In this document: positions 24,382 to 33,454 of the stretch, piece by piece
How positions within the stretch are numbered: position 1 is the stretch's first letter
Layout of the letters: each line of letters starts with the position of its first letter
Source: JBCCTX01 sp965263105
Lineage (GTDB): Bacteria > Bacteroidota > Bacteroidia > J057
Reading direction: 5' to 3'
DNA: 64,000 nucleotides
Assembly: GCA_965263105.1 (NCBI GenBank)
Contig: CBDHGL010000003.1
Coordinates: 4,216,001-4,280,000 of the forward strand
Position numbers and translations under genes: made by a program
Notes under the pieces: generated by a model
Told to the model about the DNA's origin: nothing
What the model saw: only the letters and a program-made list of their open reading frames with translations
Database searches by the model: none

Positions 24382-26016
24382 TCAAAAATAGGTTTCTTGT
24401 AAGGAATCTGGTTGTATCTTAATTTGGGAAGCATGAAATACTGGCACCCTTGGTGAAGGAATTCCCTCCTCATCCAAAGGCGGCTGCACAGGCCGCTCAT
24501 CAATCCTCCAGGACATGCCTTCCAACTTGTTTTCCTCAAACAAGACTTCAAAAATAGGTTTAAACTGCCCTTCAGGATTGGCGAGGAAAATAATGCGGTA
24601 GGCGGTATTGTCCCTAAAGAGGAAAACCATTTCCTGGGACAAGGCCTGGTTCATGCCTTCATAGTTTCCTTCCTCATTTTTAGAAAAATAAATACTCTCG
24701 CTGTTACCGATTACGTGTAGTTGGGCTAGTTCCTGGTCTTTAAACTTAGCGCGTATTTCCTTTCCTTTTACCTGATTGAATCCCACCGTGTCTTCACGGG
24801 AAACCATGAAGCCATTTTTTCCAATCCACATGGAATCGGGTTCATTATTTTTCATTTGAATGAAAATGGTGTCTCCTGTAATCTGACTCTCATCCGACCA
24901 AATCGCAGGCTTTCGATACAGAACGATGTTGGAATCCTGGTATTGATACACCATGGAATCAGCTACTCCTTGCATCTCCCCCATGTAAAAAGAAACTTCA
25001 TGGTAAGCTCTGAAGGCTCTATTTCCCATGCTGTCCTCTACGGAAAAGAGGGTATCGGCAAACATGTATAAGGTGTCGTTTTCCATAAACTGAATCGCAA
25101 CAGCATTATCTGTAATGAAACTCTCATTACTTTGGCGGTTGAACCAGCCATAGTCGCCCACGACTTTCATGCTAGAATCGGCTTGTTCTAATACCACTTC
25201 CCCAAAGGCATAGCCCAGTTCGGTTCCGCTGTCATAATCCAGGCTATCGGCAAAGAGGGTATAGGTGGAATCAGCTACGGACGCTCTATTATATAGGCGT
25301 ATCTTTTCATTGAGGGTATCGTAGTAGCCTTTGTTGGTTTGGATCTCCCCTCGATCACTGGTGATGAGGGTAGGAGAGAGAAAGGTCGCCACTCGGGTCT
25401 CTGTTTGATACCCCAAGGTATCGGTTTCCAGAACATATTCGGGATTGACCAAGATTACCTGTTCCTTGAAGAAGGCTTCATCTTGATTGGGATAGTAGTA
25501 GCCGTAAATGGAAGTGAGGGTGTTGGCTGTATCCTCAAGTGTTCCTCCCTCACTGTAGTAGCCAAAGCTCTCGTTCCGATAATAAGTCAGCCGATCCGTA
25601 AATAATCTAGTATCGCCGTTAGTGAGGGTAATGTTATCATATATTTCTGCAATTCGGGTATTCATGTCATACTCCAACTTGTCCCCTTCTAGTTGGATAG
25701 AATCTGACATAACAACCTTCACATTGTCGTAGGCTTCTAGCCGATTTTCCGTTTCGAAATGATAGGCACTATCACAGTAGAAGACCGTGGAATCCTGGAT
25801 GAGATGGACATTCCCGATAAGTTTTTTTACTGCCTGATCTCCGCGCTTTTCAAAATTGAGGATATCGGTATTGATGATTTCTACGCGCATTTTGTCCGTA
25901 GAGTCTTGAGTAGGTATAGGTTGTACCTGTGCATTACTCATCAGGGTATATAGGTTGAAAAGTACCCATACAAGTATTTTATGGCTTAATCTTTTCCGAG
26001 AATTGAGTTTTGACAC
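24382..26016 (-). CDS. OstA/LptA-like lipopolysaccharide transport protein
   Basis: 544 residues, GTG start, signal peptide ending MSNAQ. The body is a long series of beta strands typical of the OstA/LptA jellyroll: LIGNVHLIQDSTVFYCDSA, GDKLEYDMNTRIAEIYDNI, FADSLDYDSGTELGYAFG. Members in Bacteroidota are thought to bridge the periplasm for LPS export; the length suggests an extended, multi-unit filament. The C-terminal 40 residues are proline-rich and repeated after the stop codon (see 24238-24381). No other lpt gene is adjacent. Confidence 0.85.
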   Translation of the reverse strand: MSKLNSRKRLSHKILVWVLFNLYTLMSNAQVQPIPTQDSTDKMRVEIINTDILNFEKRGDQAVKKLIGNVHLIQDSTVFYCDSAYHFETENRLEAYDNVKVVMSDSIQLEGDKLEYDMNTRIAEIYDNITLTNGDTRLFTDRLTYYRNESFGYYSEGGTLEDTANTLTSIYGYYYPNQDEAFFKEQVILVNPEYVLETDTLGYQTETRVATFLSPTLITSDRGEIQTNKGYYDTLNEKIRLYNRASVADSTYTLFADSLDYDSGTELGYAFGEVVLEQADSSMKVVGDYGWFNRQSNESFITDNAVAIQFMENDTLYMFADTLFSVEDSMGNRAFRAYHEVSFYMGEMQGVADSMVYQYQDSNIVLYRKPAIWSDESQITGDTIFIQMKNNEPDSMWIGKNGFMVSREDTVGFNQVKGKEIRAKFKDQELAQLHVIGNSESIYFSKNEEGNYEGMNQALSQEMVFLFRDNTAYRIIFLANPEGQFKPIFEVLFEENKLEGMSWRIDERPVQPPLDEEGIPSPRVPVFHASQIKIQPDSLQETYF

Positions 26017-26183
26017 TGACTTTGACTGACTTTTAATGACTTACACAGAAAAGCAACTTGTCTAGACAAGCTATTGACCTCGTGTCTCTGTGCCTCCGTG
26101 TTCTATCTAAATACCAAAGGTACAGAAAATTGTCCTCAAGGTTGGTTTTGAACGAAAAATATAGAAATTTGAAAGCTTAGACT

Positions 26184-27839
26184 ATGGTACCTAAAATTCC
26201 TGTTATCGTTCTGGCCTTTGCCAATGAGTTTTCTGAAGGGAGGTTTCTTCGCCATTTAACCTCGGAAATGAAGGAGCTTTTAAGAGCTTTGGAACCCGCC
26301 GTGCAGAAAGGGCGATGTATCATTAAACTGATTCCAGCAGCAACTCAAGAGGAAATAGCAGATGTTTTTCAAGATGAATGGTATCAGGGGAGGATCTGGA
26401 TTTTTCATTATGCAGGTCATGCGAGTGAAGATCGCTTGTGGTTGGAAAATGAAGAAAATGGGAACCAGTCGTTTTTCTCACTGGGCTTAGCCAAATTTTT
26501 GGGAGCCCAGGAAGGACTCAAATTAGTCTTTCTCAATGCCTGTGCCACGGAGGACCACGGTCGCTTGTTATTAGAGTCGGGTGTACCTGCAGTAGTAGCT
26601 ACCAGCCAGAAAATAGAAGATGCACAGGCACAGGCCTTCGCTCATGCGTTTTATGGGGGCTTGGCAGGAGGCGCGAGCGTATTAGAATCCTATCAGGAGG
26701 CAGAAGGCTTGGTATTGGGGAAATGGGGAGGACAGGCCTTTCGACACCTGGAAGGAGAGGAATCATCCACTCGTTCATTTTTTTGGGAAGATAAGAAGGA
26801 AGATGAAGCAGATTTTCCCTGGCGGCTGACCTATCAGGAAGGATCCAACCTATTTATAGACTATTGGCGCTTATTTTATGAGGTTGGAAATCAATCGTTG
26901 GGGAAGGCCTTGGGAGAAGAAGACTTTATCGGGAAAGAAATTCAGAATTATTCTATTAAGAAGTTTTTGGGTCAAGGAAGATTTGGTGCGGTATATCTGG
27001 CTACTCATAAAAACTTGAATAAGGATGTGGCCATCAAAATTTCTCACAGCGTAAAATCTGGTTATGAGGAATTGAAGAACATCATTTTTTCAGGAAATAA
27101 GGGACTTTCCTCCCTACGTCATCCCAATGTAGTGGACTTTTATGATGCAGGGGAAGAGGATTTTGATGGGGATAAACGCCTGTATGTAATAATGGAGTTG
27201 GTGAGTGGGAAAAGACTGGATAAAATGGAATTGGGAGTTCCCCACCTAGATGATAAAGGGCTAGCCAGGCTAGGCGATTGGGCCCTTCAAATTTGTGATG
27301 GACTGAATGCGGCACATAATACCCAATTTGCCGATGCCTCTGGCATGCCAAGAGATGGTTTTATTCACGGCAACCTCAAAACTCGAAAAATTCTATTTAC
27401 ACCAGATGGCACGCCCAAGATCATCGATTTTCTCTTTGCTGACATCGCCCGGTCCCACCAAATTGAGATGGAGGTACCTAAATCTGTAAAAGAATATGGA
27501 AAGGGAGAACGGCTGGAAGATACCTATCCACCTGAAGTGATCTCTGGGCTCCAGACCATCAATAAAAAAACGGATATTTACTCCTTTGGGACTATTATGA
27601 TAGAAATCCTGTTGGGAAAAAAGCGTAGTGAGCTTATCATTGAGGATGCGCGACATCTTAAAGAACTGATGGAAGCTCGAAATCCCAATATTCCCGATTA
27701 TTTTTCCAAGCTAGTATATCACGCCATACACCCAGATCCCACCCAGCGCATCTCGAATTTTGCAGAACTTAGCTCCGGCTTCCTCAAGCCGAAGTCCCTT
27801 TTTAAGCGGATTTCATATCTCGTTCGGAAAAAAATTTGA
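26184..27839 (+). CDS. CHAT protease-pseudokinase fusion protein
   Basis: 551-residue cytoplasmic protein. Residues 1-200 form a CHAT (caspase-like) domain with both catalytic residues: His79 in FHYAGHA and Cys120 in VFLNACAT, plus GVPAVVATSQKI and AFAHAFYGGL typical of the family. Residues 254-535 form a protein-kinase fold: glycine loop GQGRFGAVY (263-271), VAIK Lys285, and DIYSFGTIMIEILLGKK. The catalytic loop is HGNLKTRK (395-402) instead of HRDLKxxN, so the catalytic Asp and the metal-binding Asn are lost, and DFG is DFL (415-417). It therefore looks like a pseudokinase or binding sensor wired to a live protease. It has its own transcription unit. Possible roles are proteolytic signalling, stress death or defence; this is inference. 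Confidence 0.88.
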   Translation: MVPKIPVIVLAFANEFSEGRFLRHLTSEMKELLRALEPAVQKGRCIIKLIPAATQEEIADVFQDEWYQGRIWIFHYAGHASEDRLWLENEENGNQSFFSLGLAKFLGAQEGLKLVFLNACATEDHGRLLLESGVPAVVATSQKIEDAQAQAFAHAFYGGLAGGASVLESYQEAEGLVLGKWGGQAFRHLEGEESSTRSFFWEDKKEDEADFPWRLTYQEGSNLFIDYWRLFYEVGNQSLGKALGEEDFIGKEIQNYSIKKFLGQGRFGAVYLATHKNLNKDVAIKISHSVKSGYEELKNIIFSGNKGLSSLRHPNVVDFYDAGEEDFDGDKRLYVIMELVSGKRLDKMELGVPHLDDKGLARLGDWALQICDGLNAAHNTQFADASGMPRDGFIHGNLKTRKILFTPDGTPKIIDFLFADIARSHQIEMEVPKSVKEYGKGERLEDTYPPEVISGLQTINKKTDIYSFGTIMIEILLGKKRSELIIEDARHLKELMEARNPNIPDYFSKLVYHAIHPDPTQRISNFAELSSGFLKPKSLFKRISYLVRKKI

Positions 27840-27937
27840 ATTAGCCGAAATATGGGGCAATAAGTTTTACCCAAAAAACGTATTAAATGAAAAACTCTTT
27901 CTTCCTTATGTGAAAAAGTTTGTCTGTCAAAGCAACT

Positions 27938-27963
27938 GAGTTTTTTGAACTCTTTTTTTTTAA
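27938..27963 (+). terminator. Weak terminator-like hairpin after the CHAT gene
   Basis: Short stem GAGTT / AACTC followed by nine T then AAATTTTTT. It lies 100 bases after the stop of the CHAT gene and would end its transcript. The 5-bp stem is weak, hence the low confidence. Confidence 0.35.
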
Positions 27964-28210
27964 ATTTTTTCGGATTGAAAAAAACACTTTAATTCTTAAA
28001 AAATCGCAATTTTCACAACTTTTATACTTGGGGCAAGTTAATATCGTACATTTTTATCTTATTAATTATTGGATATTTAAATTATTACATTTAACTTGAA
28101 TCCCGAAAGGTTAGGAAAAGAATAAAAAACTAAAATTTTTCTTTTTAATTTTCGCAGTTAATATATTTCGCAAATATTCACTTTTTTTAAATCACATAAA
28201 TGGAACGGTT
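27964..28210. other. Very AT-rich gap before the marR gene
   Basis: With the preceding 124 bases this makes a 371-base gap after the CHAT gene. It has long A and T runs and no coding potential. It probably holds the marR promoter (TATATTTCG near 28160 resembles a -7 box with one mismatch). No RNA or repeat was recognised. Confidence 0.4.
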
Positions 28211-28657
28211 ATGGCACAGATAAATGGAGCAGCAAAACCCAATGGAGTATCCAGTATAGCCATCTTAGAAAAGCAGTTGTACTCTATTCGCGATTCATTT
28301 CGCCAACATCAGAACGACATTCGCAAGAAGTACAAAATCTCTTCAAATGAAATGGAAATCATCCTCCATATAGCCGAGGAAGGTCCTCAGCGTATGAAGA
28401 GTGTCGGGGAAAAGTTCAAAATTAAGTTTAGCACATTGACTAGTTTGGTTGATAAAATTGAGCGTTTGAATCTTGTGAAAAGAGTAAATTCTAAGGAAGA
28501 TCGCCGTTCTATTTTGATTACGCTTACAGCTAAAGGAAGAAAACTTCTGGATGAGTACAATAGCCAGGTATCACTGCTTGCTGAAAAAATTCAGAATACT
28601 ACGCAGGAAGATTCCATGGAAGTATTGGTCAATAGCTTAGACCTAGTGGGTGCCTGA
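28211..28657 (+). CDS. MarR-family transcriptional regulator
   Basis: 148-residue winged-helix repressor/activator. Visible features are the helix-turn-helix GPQRMKSVGEKFKIKFSTLT, followed by SLVDKIERLNLVKR and the wing with the family signature KEDRRSILITLTAKGRKLLDE. ATG start. It is a single-gene unit followed by a strong terminator. The ligand is unknown; no efflux or catabolic gene is adjacent. Confidence 0.9.
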   Translation: MAQINGAAKPNGVSSIAILEKQLYSIRDSFRQHQNDIRKKYKISSNEMEIILHIAEEGPQRMKSVGEKFKIKFSTLTSLVDKIERLNLVKRVNSKEDRRSILITLTAKGRKLLDEYNSQVSLLAEKIQNTTQEDSMEVLVNSLDLVGA

Positions 28658-28694
28658 AACTGACCCTTTGTAATCGTCCGTATAATGGATAATT

Positions 28695-28735
28695 GGACTA
28701 TCCTTACTTTGGTAGGGATAGTCCTTGTTATTTTC
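28695..28735 (+). terminator. Rho-independent terminator of marR
   Basis: Stem GGACTATCCTTAC / GTAGGGATAGTCC (13 bp with one G-T pair), loop TTTG, followed by TTGTTATTTTC. It separates marR from the following lipoprotein/PAP2 operon. Confidence 0.75.
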
Positions 28736-28782
28736 AAATCCAAGATTAAATTGTAATTTTAACTAAATCCGGACATTCTCCC

Positions 28783-29286
28783 ATGAGAGGAAAGCATGTG
28801 CTATGGTGGACTTTTTTGTTATTAGGGTGCAATCCCTTTGCGCCCAATTATGATCCAGATGGCCTTGCAGACGTAAATTTACTGGGAGACCCTAGCACTA
28901 TAGAAGGTTATTTCCAACTGTTCAAAAACTCTTACGAGTTAAGAGATACTACCTTATACGGGCGGCTCTTCGCACCTGAGTTTTCTTTTACTTATTTTGA
29001 TTTTGAGCAGGGCCAGGAAATAAGTTGGGACCGGGCCACTGAAATGAATATTTCCTTTAACCTTTTCCGCTCCGTTCGCTTGATTACACTTGACTGGAAT
29101 TTCTTTATCACCCTAGACACCACCCAGGTACAAAGGGCCTTTATCATTCGCAGCTTTAATCTATTCATTGAACAGGATGATGAAATCGCTTTTAACGGTA
29201 CGGGCAGGGCAAGGTTTGTTCTAGAGCGAGCAGAACGGGGACTTCCCTGGCAGGCAGTTTCCTGGTTTGATGATTCTGATTTTTAA
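28783..29286 (+). CDS. Hypothetical lipoprotein (NTF2/SnoaL-like size)
   Basis: 167 residues with a lipoprotein signal MRGKHVLWWTFLLLGC (lipobox LLLGC, Cys16). The mature part has a helix with ..TIEGYFQLFKNSYELRD followed by several beta strands (LDWNFFITLDTT, GTGRARFVLER, WQAVSWFDD), a layout resembling small NTF2/SnoaL-type domains. Family not recognised. Three bases separate it from the first PAP2 gene, so they are probably cotranscribed. Confidence 0.75.
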   Translation: MRGKHVLWWTFLLLGCNPFAPNYDPDGLADVNLLGDPSTIEGYFQLFKNSYELRDTTLYGRLFAPEFSFTYFDFEQGQEISWDRATEMNISFNLFRSVRLITLDWNFFITLDTTQVQRAFIIRSFNLFIEQDDEIAFNGTGRARFVLERAERGLPWQAVSWFDDSDF

Positions 29287-29289
29287 CCT

Positions 29290-30060
29290 ATGACCGCTAG
29301 CTCCCAACCTCATGCAACCCAAGTCCTAAAACGGATCCCTGTTTTTTTGTCAATCGTTCTCATATTCTGGATAGCCGGTGGGTCTTTTTGTCTATGGCTC
29401 GGCTATAAGGAAAGCTTCCTTTTCCTGAATGCAATTCGATTCAAATTTTGGGATGGGCTTATGCCTCACCTTACCCATCTGGGGGATGGATTGCTATTGA
29501 GTTCCTTGATAGGATTTTTTCTTTTACCCCACAAAAGAGCTGAGCTACTCAATTTAGTTCTCACCTTAATTGTTGTTTCCCTTATAATTTCTCTTTGTAA
29601 ATCTTACCTCTTTTCCAATTGGTATAGACCCTTACGTGTATTCGAAAATTCCCAGGAAATTTTCTATATCAGCCTGGATCGCCTTACCAGGAGGAGTTTT
29701 CCTTCTGGCCATAGTGCAGCAGCAGGGGTTATTTTATCCTATGCTGCTTTTGCCTGGGAAAGGCCTTTACGGTTTGTCGGACTTTTGGCTGGCCTACTGT
29801 TGGTGCTGATTTCCTATTCGCGTGTTTATATTGGTGTTCATTTCTTAGGGGACGTTCTGGTAGGTTCTTTTTTGGGAGTAGGGTTTTCCATCTTGAGTAT
29901 TTATGTATTTCATTCCAGGCTTGAATCGTATTTTGTATCCCTGGCCCCTGGGTCAAGTCGTTCCTGGACTTTTGGACTTTATGGATTTATTATCTTGGTA
30001 TTGTTGGCAGATATCTATCGATTGCTATCCGTTTACTATTGGGAAAGCATTTTTGCATGA
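29290..30060 (+). CDS. PAP2-family membrane phosphatase 1
   Basis: 256-residue membrane protein with about six helices and the three phosphatidic-acid phosphatase type 2 motifs: KSYLFSNWYRP (KxxxxxxRP), SFPSGHSAAA (PSGH) and SRVYIGVHFLGDVLVG (SRxxxxxHxxxD). It probably removes phosphate from lipid or polyprenyl pyrophosphates on the periplasmic side. Its stop overlaps the start of the next PAP2 gene by four bases (ATGA). Confidence 0.9.
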   Translation: MTASSQPHATQVLKRIPVFLSIVLIFWIAGGSFCLWLGYKESFLFLNAIRFKFWDGLMPHLTHLGDGLLLSSLIGFFLLPHKRAELLNLVLTLIVVSLIISLCKSYLFSNWYRPLRVFENSQEIFYISLDRLTRRSFPSGHSAAAGVILSYAAFAWERPLRFVGLLAGLLLVLISYSRVYIGVHFLGDVLVGSFLGVGFSILSIYVFHSRLESYFVSLAPGSSRSWTFGLYGFIILVLLADIYRLLSVYYWESIFA

Positions 30061-30641
30061 CTGAATTTTTTCATTCTCTTCTCCACCTGGATATAGCGCT
30101 TTTTGATTTACTCAATGGGCCAGCAACTCCTTTCTGGGATAGTGTGATGGCCACCGTATCCGCTAAAATATTTTGGATTCCCTTTTACCTATATTTGCTG
30201 ATTTGGACTGGAATAAAAAGAGGCTGGATTCAGGCGCTTAGTCTACTTATCCTGGCAATTTTGGCTGTAGCCTTGAGCGACCAAACGGCCTCGGGGATAC
30301 TCAAACCCTGGATCCAACGTCCACGTCCGTGTAGATCCGAAGCGGGGCTATCCATTGCCATCCATTTGGTTAACAATAAATGTGGGGGATTGTATGGCTT
30401 TGCTTCCTCCCACGCTGCCAACTTTTTTGCTATGGCCGCTATCATTTCAGGCTTTTTGAAAAAGAGAAACCTAAGCTTTGTGGTATTTCTAATTGCTACC
30501 CTGGTGGCTTACAGTCGAATCTACCTGGGGGTTCATTATCCCGGCGATGTACTGGTTGGAGCGCTTATTGGATTCATATGGGCAACTGTACTTCTTCGTC
30601 TTTATCGGTATTTTGGTAGAAACTGGCAAAAAATCGTGTAA
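30057..30641 (+). CDS. PAP2-family membrane phosphatase 2
   Basis: 194 residues starting MTEFFHSLLHLD; the open frame begins earlier at TTG, but the ATG overlapping the previous stop is preferred. Motifs are KPWIQRPRPC, FASSHAANF (S-S-H in place of PSGH) and SRIYLGVHYPGDVLVG. It is only distantly similar to the first PAP2 gene, so the two probably have different substrates, for example undecaprenyl pyrophosphate and lipid A or phosphatidate (inference). Confidence 0.9.
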   Translation: MTEFFHSLLHLDIALFDLLNGPATPFWDSVMATVSAKIFWIPFYLYLLIWTGIKRGWIQALSLLILAILAVALSDQTASGILKPWIQRPRPCRSEAGLSIAIHLVNNKCGGLYGFASSHAANFFAMAAIISGFLKKRNLSFVVFLIATLVAYSRIYLGVHYPGDVLVGALIGFIWATVLLRLYRYFGRNWQKIV

Positions 30642-30646
30642 CTTTG
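30639..30646 (+). promoter_or_regulatory. Possible -7 box for pyrG
   Basis: TAACTTTG matches TAnnTTTG exactly, 12 bases before the pyrG ATG, with a TTTG at 30612 as a possible -33 element (23-base spacer, at the long end of the usual range). It overlaps the last codons of the PAP2 gene. It would give a very short leader. Confidence 0.4.
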
Positions 30647-30658
30647 CGAAAACTCCTT

Positions 30659-32308
30659 ATGTCTGTTGATTCAACTAAGTACATTTTCGTTACAGGTGGG
30701 GTAACATCTTCTTTGGGTAAAGGTATTCTGGCAGCTTCCTTGGCAAAACTCCTTCAGCTGAGGGGCTATCGGGTAACCATACAAAAGTTTGATCCCTATA
30801 TTAATCTAGATCCAGGAACCCTAAATCCCTATGAACATGGGGAATGCTATGTCACCCATGATGGGGCCGAAACAGATCTCGATTTGGGTCATTATGAGCG
30901 CTTTCTAAATGTACCCACCAGCCAGGCCAATAACGTTACCACAGGTCGGGTATATGAATACGTCATTCAAAAGGAGCGAAAAGGAGAATATGGGGGGAAG
31001 ACGGTACAAGTTATTCCCCATATTACCAATGAAATTATTAGAAGATTTTCCCTATTAAATGAAGGAGAGGACAAGCCCTTTGACATTATCCTCACCGAAA
31101 TTGGGGGAACGGTAGGCGACATTGAGTCTCTGCCTTATATTGAGGCTTTGCGCCAATTTCGATATGACTATGGACCAGAACACTGTTTGGTTATTCACTT
31201 GACCCTGGTTCCTTTTCTTGGAGCTACGGGGGAACTCAAAACCAAACCCACTCAGCACTCAGTAAAAAACCTACTTTCCTCCGGAGTTCAGCCCGATATC
31301 CTGGTTTGTCGAACAGAGAACCACAGTTTGCCCCAAGATGTGCGGCAAAAGGTGGCTAAATTCTGTAATGTGCCCCAGGAAGCAGTAATTGAAAATCCCA
31401 ACGCACCTACCATTTACGACGTTCCATTTATGTTGAGCAAGGAGCGTTTGGACCAGGTAGTTCTGCAGTTGCTTTCTCTCCCCCTACTGGAAGACCCAGA
31501 CCTGGGGTATTGGAAAAGCTTTCTTTCTCGACTCAAAAACCCGAATGACAGCATAACCATAGGCCTGATTGGGAAATATGTAGAGCTTCACGATGCCTAC
31601 CTTTCCATTGCGGAATCCCTTCGGATATGTGGAGCTGAAAATGAATTGGACTTACATATCCGGTGGATTCACTCGGAAGATCTGACCCACGAGAATGTGC
31701 ATCGAATGTTGAAGGAGCTAAATGGACTAATTGTTGCCCCAGGTTTTGGGGAACGGGGTATAGATGGAAAAATTCTGGCAGCGAGATATGCCCGGGAAAA
31801 CAAGTTGCCCTTCCTAGGAATATGCCTGGGCATGCAAACCGCTGTCATAGAGTTTGGGAAGAATGTGCTTAAGCTCGAAGGGGTAAATAGTTCTGAGTTT
31901 GATCCTGATTCACCCCATCCTGTAATCGATATGATGGAGGAGCAAAAGCAAGTTTCCCAGTTAGGCGGAACGATGCGTTTGGGAGAGTACGAATGCCATA
32001 TCAAACGAAACTCTTTGGCACATCAGGCCTACCAAAAGACCCGAATTAGAGAAAGACACCGGCATCGCTATGAATTTAATAGCAAGTACCAGGAGGAATA
32101 CGAGGCCCACGGTATGGTTTTCAGTGGAAAGAATCCCCTTTCGGAACTGGTGGAAATTATTGAACTAAGGGACCATCCCTTTTTTGTGGGAACCCAATTT
32201 CATCCGGAATACTCCTGTACGGTAGAAAATCCCCACCCACTTTTCCTGGCTTTTATCAATGCCATTTACCAAAATATGATTCAGGAAAGTCCTATGGTAA
32301 ATACTTAG
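30659..32308 (+). CDS. pyrG: CTP synthase PyrG
   Basis: Makes CTP from UTP and glutamine with ATP. 549 residues from the ATG for MSVDSTKYIFVTGGV; the longer frame uses TTG. The synthetase domain shows VTSSLGKGI, INLDPGTLNPYEHGECYV, DLDLGHYERF, EIGGTVGDIES and GATGELKTKPTQHSV. The C-terminal glutaminase triad region has GICLGMQ (nucleophile Cys) and the closing H/E in THPEYS-like TQFHPEYSC. Essential housekeeping gene; tsaD follows 18 bases later, suggesting cotranscription. Confidence 0.97.
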   Translation: MSVDSTKYIFVTGGVTSSLGKGILAASLAKLLQLRGYRVTIQKFDPYINLDPGTLNPYEHGECYVTHDGAETDLDLGHYERFLNVPTSQANNVTTGRVYEYVIQKERKGEYGGKTVQVIPHITNEIIRRFSLLNEGEDKPFDIILTEIGGTVGDIESLPYIEALRQFRYDYGPEHCLVIHLTLVPFLGATGELKTKPTQHSVKNLLSSGVQPDILVCRTENHSLPQDVRQKVAKFCNVPQEAVIENPNAPTIYDVPFMLSKERLDQVVLQLLSLPLLEDPDLGYWKSFLSRLKNPNDSITIGLIGKYVELHDAYLSIAESLRICGAENELDLHIRWIHSEDLTHENVHRMLKELNGLIVAPGFGERGIDGKILAARYARENKLPFLGICLGMQTAVIEFGKNVLKLEGVNSSEFDPDSPHPVIDMMEEQKQVSQLGGTMRLGEYECHIKRNSLAHQAYQKTRIRERHRHRYEFNSKYQEEYEAHGMVFSGKNPLSELVEIIELRDHPFFVGTQFHPEYSCTVENPHPLFLAFINAIYQNMIQESPMVNT

Positions 32309-32326
32309 GATAATTGCTTCTGGCTT

Positions 32327-33328
32327 ATGACCTATATCTTGGCGATAGAATCTTCTTGCGACGAAACAGCAGCAGCTGTTATGCAGGATGATCGGGTCTT
32401 ATCCAATGTAATCAGCTCCCAATTGGACCACGCGGAGTATGGAGGAGTCATCCCAGAATTGGCTTCCCGGCTTCATCAGCAAAATATCGTCTATGTCGTA
32501 CGCAAAGCCTTATCAGAAGCCGGCTTAGAATCCTCCCAGTTACATGCTGTAGCTGTAACCCAAGGCCCAGGTCTTCTAGGAGCTTTACTCGTGGGCACTA
32601 ATTTTGCCAAATCCTTTGCCTGGGGCTTAGGTATTCCCTTGGTTGCCGTAAATCATATGGAAGCCCATGTACTCGCCAATTTTTTGAGCTCCAATCCCCC
32701 GGAGTATCCCTTTCTATGCCTTACTGTATCTGGGGGTCATACCCAATTGTTGCTGGTACATTCAGCAAATCAGATGAAGCTCCTAGGCCAGACCATAGAT
32801 GATGCAGCAGGAGAGGCTTTTGACAAAGCGGCCAAAATCCTGGGACTTCCATATCCGGGTGGGCCTGAAGTAGATAAGCTGGCCAGAGCGGGTAATTCCC
32901 AAGCCTTCAGCTTTCCAACCCCAGATGTGGGAAGCTTTGAATTTAGTTTTAGTGGACTCAAAACCTCTATCCTCTACCGGGTACGAGATGGGATGAAGGA
33001 AGATCCTGATTTTATTCAGAAAAACCTGAAGGATCTCTGCGCCAGCTACCAAGAAAAAATCATCGATATTTTATTGAATAAGTTGACCCATGCAGCGGAG
33101 GTAAATGGAGTTTCCCATTTGGCGATTGCGGGAGGCGTTTCCGCCAATTCGTCCCTGCGTAAGCGTTTTAAGGCCCTGTGTGATGCTAAGGGCTGGACCG
33201 CTCACATTCCTCCTTTTGAATATTGCACCGACAATGCCGCTATGATCGGAATAGCTGCTTATTACAAATACCTCGATCAGAATTTTGCGGATTGGGACCT
33301 GGTGCCCTATGCGCGGAATCCGAAGTGA
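32327..33328 (+). CDS. tsaD: tRNA N6-adenosine threonylcarbamoyltransferase TsaD
   Basis: Transfers threonylcarbamoyl to A37 of ANN-decoding tRNAs, with TsaB and TsaE. 333 residues. Features: ESSCDETAAAV at the N-terminus, TQGPGLLGALLVG, the metal-binding NHMEAHVLANF (HxExH), SGGHTQLLLV, DDAAGEAFDKAAKILGLPYPGGP, FSFSGLKTS, GGVSANSSLR and CTDNAAMIG with the third metal-ligand Asp. Confidence 0.97.
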   Translation: MTYILAIESSCDETAAAVMQDDRVLSNVISSQLDHAEYGGVIPELASRLHQQNIVYVVRKALSEAGLESSQLHAVAVTQGPGLLGALLVGTNFAKSFAWGLGIPLVAVNHMEAHVLANFLSSNPPEYPFLCLTVSGGHTQLLLVHSANQMKLLGQTIDDAAGEAFDKAAKILGLPYPGGPEVDKLARAGNSQAFSFPTPDVGSFEFSFSGLKTSILYRVRDGMKEDPDFIQKNLKDLCASYQEKIIDILLNKLTHAAEVNGVSHLAIAGGVSANSSLRKRFKALCDAKGWTAHIPPFEYCTDNAAMIGIAAYYKYLDQNFADWDLVPYARNPK

Positions 33329-33454
33329 GTAATAACTCCCTAAGGTCAATTTAAGAGGGGAGAAGGGCCAGGAGCGAGTAAAATTATCCATTGATAATTC
33401 TCAGATTCTCTCTCCTCGCGCCTAATTACTTGCTACCTCCTATGGACCGATTCC

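Noticed and set aside
24261..24551. 96-codon minus-strand gene
   Set aside because: It is an out-of-frame reading of the OstA-like tail and its repeat; the same bases make sense in the OstA frame.
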